NCBI RefSeq assembly: GCF_001641265.1
Contig: NW_020167568.1
Coordinates: 1-56,355 of the forward strand
Length of the DNA stretch: 56,355 nucleotides
Source of the DNA: Pseudogymnoascus destructans
Taxonomy: Eukaryota > Ascomycota > Leotiomycetes > Thelebolales > Thelebolaceae
Direction of reading: 5' to 3'
The notes beneath the pieces are model-generated. The model had not been told where the DNA came from and searched no databases. It saw nothing but the letters and a program-made list of their open reading frames with translations. The translations under genes and the position numbers were made by a program. Of this stretch, positions 52,884-56,355 are shown piece by piece (the first letter of the stretch is position 1; every line of letters starts with the position of its first letter).

Positions 52884-53440
52884 AAGAAGTGTATGCTGAC
52901 CCTCCATAACAGTGCGGAGTTGTCTCTCTATTCCAGAGACCTTCCACATCCTCCAGTCGTTTACGGGTCCAATCATGGACCCATAAGAGACAGACAATGC
53001 CGTCTGGTCCACAATAGCTTGCCACTTCTGGCCATGCTGTCGAGCATGGCCAGAGTATACAGCACGCTGCCGTACGTAGTCTTGCGGATGGCAAAACCCA
53101 TGAAAGGTGCCATCCACGAACCCAGATCTTTTTCCCTCCTCCTTGTGCCTCAATAGCAGTGGCAAACCCCTGAAGCCGACTATAAGTCAGCAAGGGGTGC
53201 CATGCAAGGCAGTCTTCAAACAGGCGGTACAAGAAGGTCATTGAAGACTGTAGACAGCCAGCTTTCGGAGCGTCCGAAAAGCTCAACGCAAGTAATCACC
53301 AGCCACGATAATGCAAGCCTTGCAAGTACAATGCAGAGGGCTGTCTCAGGGGAGGGGCGAACTCCATGCCGCCATTCGACTTCCTCGAAGCAGAAGAGAG
53401 GAAGGAGTCAGCGAATCTCGTCGCAGATAACTTGTAGATA
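52884..53440 (-). pseudogene. PIF/Harbinger-like transposase relic
   Basis: The minus strand shows the N-terminal helical region (RPSPETALCIVLARLA, FGRSESWLSTVFND), then FATAIEAQGG, and after a frameshift near 53130 the DDE_4-type core GFVDGTFHGFCHPQ, QRAVYSGHARQHGQKWQAIV and GPVNDWRMWKVSGIERQL. A TGA at about 53417 and the frameshift inactivate it. The C-terminal catalytic part is missing where solo LTR F3 abuts at 52883. Confidence 0.75.
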
Positions 53441-53608
53441 GTTAGTAAGATATTATAAAATGGGGGGGGGCTTAACGTATTATTTGTCGGGTCTTATGTG
53501 GACCCCAGGAATCAAGGTTGAAGTCGAACTGCTTATACTCAATGTTCAGTCTCTGTAATCTACAGGATCTATAAACGCTAGGGCTCAGCACGGATGCAAA
53601 TCCGTGAG

Positions 53609-53782
53609 GTTGTGGAGTGAATTCTCAGAACTTCTCGCCTAAAGAGAATTCACTCCACAACAACATAGCTGTATATAGATCGAGCCACTGCTCGAGTGCT
53701 CCTCTTCTCTTTCCTTTCTTCTCTAGATTGAGTTTAATTCATAATACCCAACTGGCGCCCTATTCCTTGGTAAACCGTGACA
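53609..53782 (+). repeat. Partial D-family LTR
   Basis: This matches the right two-thirds of the D1 LTR in sense orientation, from GTTGTGGAGTGAATTC to CCGTGACA. It includes the 17-bp inverted repeat with a slightly changed loop. It truncates the Fot1-like relic that follows. Confidence 0.85.
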
Positions 53783-54562
53783 CCTAATTGCTAGGCTATA
53801 CCTTCGTTGCTTTTGCCCGCCTGTCTAGGCTTGTTACAACTATAGTAGTTAAGATAACACCTATCATAAACCCAGTCTTATCAAAGTTGTAGATATCTCC
53901 ATCATAGATGCCATATTTTGCAATTGTGTTACGTACAAGCTTAAAGTAACCACAGATGACCACTAGGTACTCACACTTAGCCCTCTAGTAGTCGCATTTG
54001 TGCTAGAAGCGTGTCTAGAGCTTTATATGATGCTTAACAAAGTTTGAAGCCTAATGTGACCTAACATGTAGTGTGTCACGTGTTTATAAGTAGTCGATTT
54101 GCCTTATCTTTAACAACAGACATCTGTATTTAGTAGCTAGGTGTAATGATGTACGGTTACGCTCGCGCTACATCCCACTGAGCCAAAAAGACTACAGTAT
54201 TCCGGCTCACCCGGAATACGCGTAATACGCTTTATATACCACATGTACTGTACGTGCGGCACCCATTACACTAGGTCGAGTGTGTGTTTAACAATGACTA
54301 ATTCCTCTAGATTAGTCAATTTCCTTGAATTGGCTATAATATCACGTTGCGGCTGCATACCGCGTAGCTAGCGAGCTAGTTTGTGGTGGTCTACAGAATA
54401 GGTCTTAGCTATAGTGTAAAGACGTAATGTAGGGTCTCTTTGGATAGCTTGGATAGCTAAGGTCAACTCTCTCTCGTCATTTTTATGTGTTGTGGTAGTA
54501 TTGTTGTGTTTAGTTGGGGGGTAGGGCGGTCGCGATATTTTTTGCACATTCTCTTTTTGCAC
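53783..54562 (-). pseudogene. Fot1/pogo-like transposase relic
   Basis: On the minus strand, 54562 down reads a psq-type helix-turn-helix (ELTLAIQAIQRDPTLRLYTI, AKTYSVDHHKLAR). After several stops, about 53930-53800 reads NTIAKYGIYDGDIYNFDKTG and FMIGVI, the typical Fot1 first-Asp region. Many stops and indels lie between. It is cut by the D LTR at 53783, so the rest of the DDE domain is lost. It is unrelated in sequence to the intact pogo element at 35238. Confidence 0.7.
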
Positions 54563-54623
54563 ATTCGCTATACATGTATGTTACCCTATTTATTCAGTTC
54601 AGTAATTATTGAGTAAATGTTCC

Positions 54624-56212
54624 CTAGACATTGATCCGGAGCTCCATCACAAATCCAGTACCCCACAACCCATTATCAGGATCAAGCTCCTTCCAAAAGC
54701 GAATGTTATACGGGTTATAAATATCCTGCTTGAGGTCCTGGCCGTATAACTCCAGCTTCTTCATAAACAAGGTGTGAAAAACCATCTGCTGGATAGCGAT
54801 ACACACTTCCCGTCCAGGTCCTAGAGCTGGTACCATGTCTTCAATAGGGCCCAGAAAGACAGTTTCTATCCCGCCTAAGGCGATAACTGTGCTGTGGGTA
54901 TCCGGCCTTAGTCTTAATTCGCCGAGGATGTTTATGTCGAGTTGCCGAACGTGAGGAAATAATTCTGGGACCATCCGGCACAGTGTCATACTGACATTCG
55001 TTGCACTCAGTTTGCTATCAAACTCAAGAGCAAACTTAGAAATCTCCTCCTCAAAAGTCATATCTTGGCTTATCACACCAACAACAGAAGCAATACTACT
55101 CAACGATTGCTGCAAACTCTTCTACTACATCTGTTTATGCTACATACATCACAGCATATCATTTGGACACTCATTGAACAAGTTATTAAGAAAATCTCCT
55201 CCTTAAGGGGGTGGGCCAATACTACCACATGGCATATCTCTACCAACTAGAGGCCTAGGAACATGAACGATAGCTCTAGAAGCTTCTACAACCCTCTATG
55301 ATTCATTACACGTCATCGCTCCTTAGTTACCCACAAGATTGGTTAAGTTATGACATAATTTATCTATAGGTACTCTGACCTTGGACCTCCTTTTCACTTC
55401 CTATAGGCTAGGAACCCAAGAGATGGTTCTATGGGATTCTCTTACGTTCACTAATGATTAGCAAGCTAGTTGTGGGTCGCACTTGATTTCTAATACATTT
55501 ACCAAGCCTGGTTAGTCATGGAAAGTCATGGAAAATGAGAGAACTACACTCCTTTGGCATAAATAGGATTGCCCTTTCCTTAAGAAAGGGCAAGCAGGCA
55601 ATACAGTAAATCGACTATCACATACTTCCACGTCTTTTCCAAGCTTCCAAGCATTCATCTTGTTACTCCTTGTTTCTGAAAGTCAGTGAGGTGTTAACCT
55701 CTGACTTACCCCTGAGTTCCCAGACTCAACATTTGTTGCAACTTGTCTGAACCACTTCACTACATCACACACCTGATTGCTGCGTTGTGGAATAGTCTAA
55801 GCTACAACCCTTTGGCTCTGTTTCATAAGACAGTGTGTTGTCTTAGTAAAATCATCCCTTCCTTGGGTGGCTAGATTCTCACATCTGGTGCACCCACCAT
55901 TACACACAGCTCATGTAGTACCGAGTCTTTCATCGTAGGGTCATTCCAAAGAATGTCAAATGGTTTGTCCCTTGTTGCTGTAGGTCTAAAGCTCCAGGAA
56001 ACTTCTAGAGATTCGATTCTTTGTAATCGCTGGGGCAGAATTAAGCGTGGAAGGTATAATAGCAGCTCGAAATTATCCATGTGGAAATTGTTTGTTGAGA
56101 ACAGGATATCAACGCCATCAGCATATCTACTTAAACCATTATTATATTTCTTTGGCATAGAAAATACGGCAGGGTTTAACAATGAAATGCCTGTTGACAT
56201 GCCAAAAGCCAT
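54624..56212 (-). pseudogene. DUF7730-like host gene split by a solo LTR
   Basis: The two halves, 56212-55905 and 54983-54624, flank solo LTR F4. The first half reads RYADGVDILFSTNNFHMDNF and LPRLILPQRLQRIESLEVSW, resembling the fungal DUF7730 domain (recalled from family knowledge). The second reads MVPELFPHVRQLDINILGEL through to FWKELDPDNGLWGTG. Removing the LTR and one CACAG copy restores a continuous frame with no stop. Upstream of 56212 a typical LLACQQAF segment lies in another frame, so the true 5' end needs an intron or a further break and probably lies outside the window. Function of the family is unknown. Confidence 0.65.
54984..55904. repeat. Solo LTR family F, copy 4, inside a host gene
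   Basis: The 921-bp segment has TGTCATACTGAC and CCACCATTACA ends, with an exact CACAG duplication (54979-54983 and 55905-55909). It is the cleanest family F copy and defines the family as a TG...CA element with 5-bp duplications, hence a solo LTR rather than a MITE. An interrupted inverted repeat, CCCTTTCCTTAAGAAAGGG, lies near 55571. Confidence 0.9.
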
Positions 56213-56355
56213 CCCATAGCGTTAATGCGGCGCCTCAGAGGTCATTTGTCATCCACCTCAGGCCCACACTCCTGTGATTTCGCCCATCTTTGCATTCGCC
56301 AGCGCATGGAAGTTTCCTCTGGTTCGTGATCCATCGTTCCTCACCAAAGTTTCTC

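Overview
The window looks like transposon-rich DNA from a filamentous ascomycete (Pezizomycotina). It holds a non-reducing polyketide synthase with SAT, PT, CMeT and reductase domains, short GT-AG introns with CTGAC or CTAAT branch sites, pogo/Fot1 and hAT DNA transposons, several chromodomain-bearing Ty3/gypsy families, and RIP-like C-to-T decay. No tRNA, rRNA, CRISPR or prokaryotic feature was seen.

Layout. 1-4839 is a decayed gypsy element (A) with its 3' LTR. 4840-6847 holds solo LTRs, one nested in another. 6848-22147 is a four-layer nest: a reversed solo LTR holds gypsy element B (7031-21006) and another solo LTR. B holds a reversed gypsy element D1 (9157-17801) and a further solo LTR. 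D1 holds an intact hAT transposon (13487-16158). Most layers are proven by exact target-site duplications (CACCC, TCCGG, TGGCTTCC, CTATC, CCATT).

22148-35237 is the only ordinary genic island. It has an acyltransferase gene (+), a small carrier-protein-like ORF (+) and, converging on them, a large non-reducing PKS (-) whose terminal reductase is knocked out of frame by one indel. The acyltransferase and PKS could form a minimal aromatic-polyketide locus, but no P450, regulator or transporter is present in the window.

35238-37228 is an intact pogo-like transposon with perfect 72-bp inverted repeats. 37229-43981 holds truncated gypsy relics (E reversed, D2 forward). 43982-51691 is a very young gypsy element (C) whose 313-bp LTRs differ at one base. 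51692-54600 has solo LTRs and relics of a Harbinger-like and a Fot1-like transposon. A host gene with a DUF7730-like protein, split by a solo LTR, lies at the right edge.

The most notable signal is a spliced, cysteine-rich gene on the antisense strand at the 3' end of three diverged gypsy elements (A, B, C). All three share a Cys pattern ending in KCxxCxxxxxxCVP and an intron at exactly the same codon boundary. In C a three-exon, 212-residue reading frame is intact. B, C and D1 also show inverted complementarity between the primer-binding site and the LTR, the hallmark of Tf1/sushi-type self-priming.
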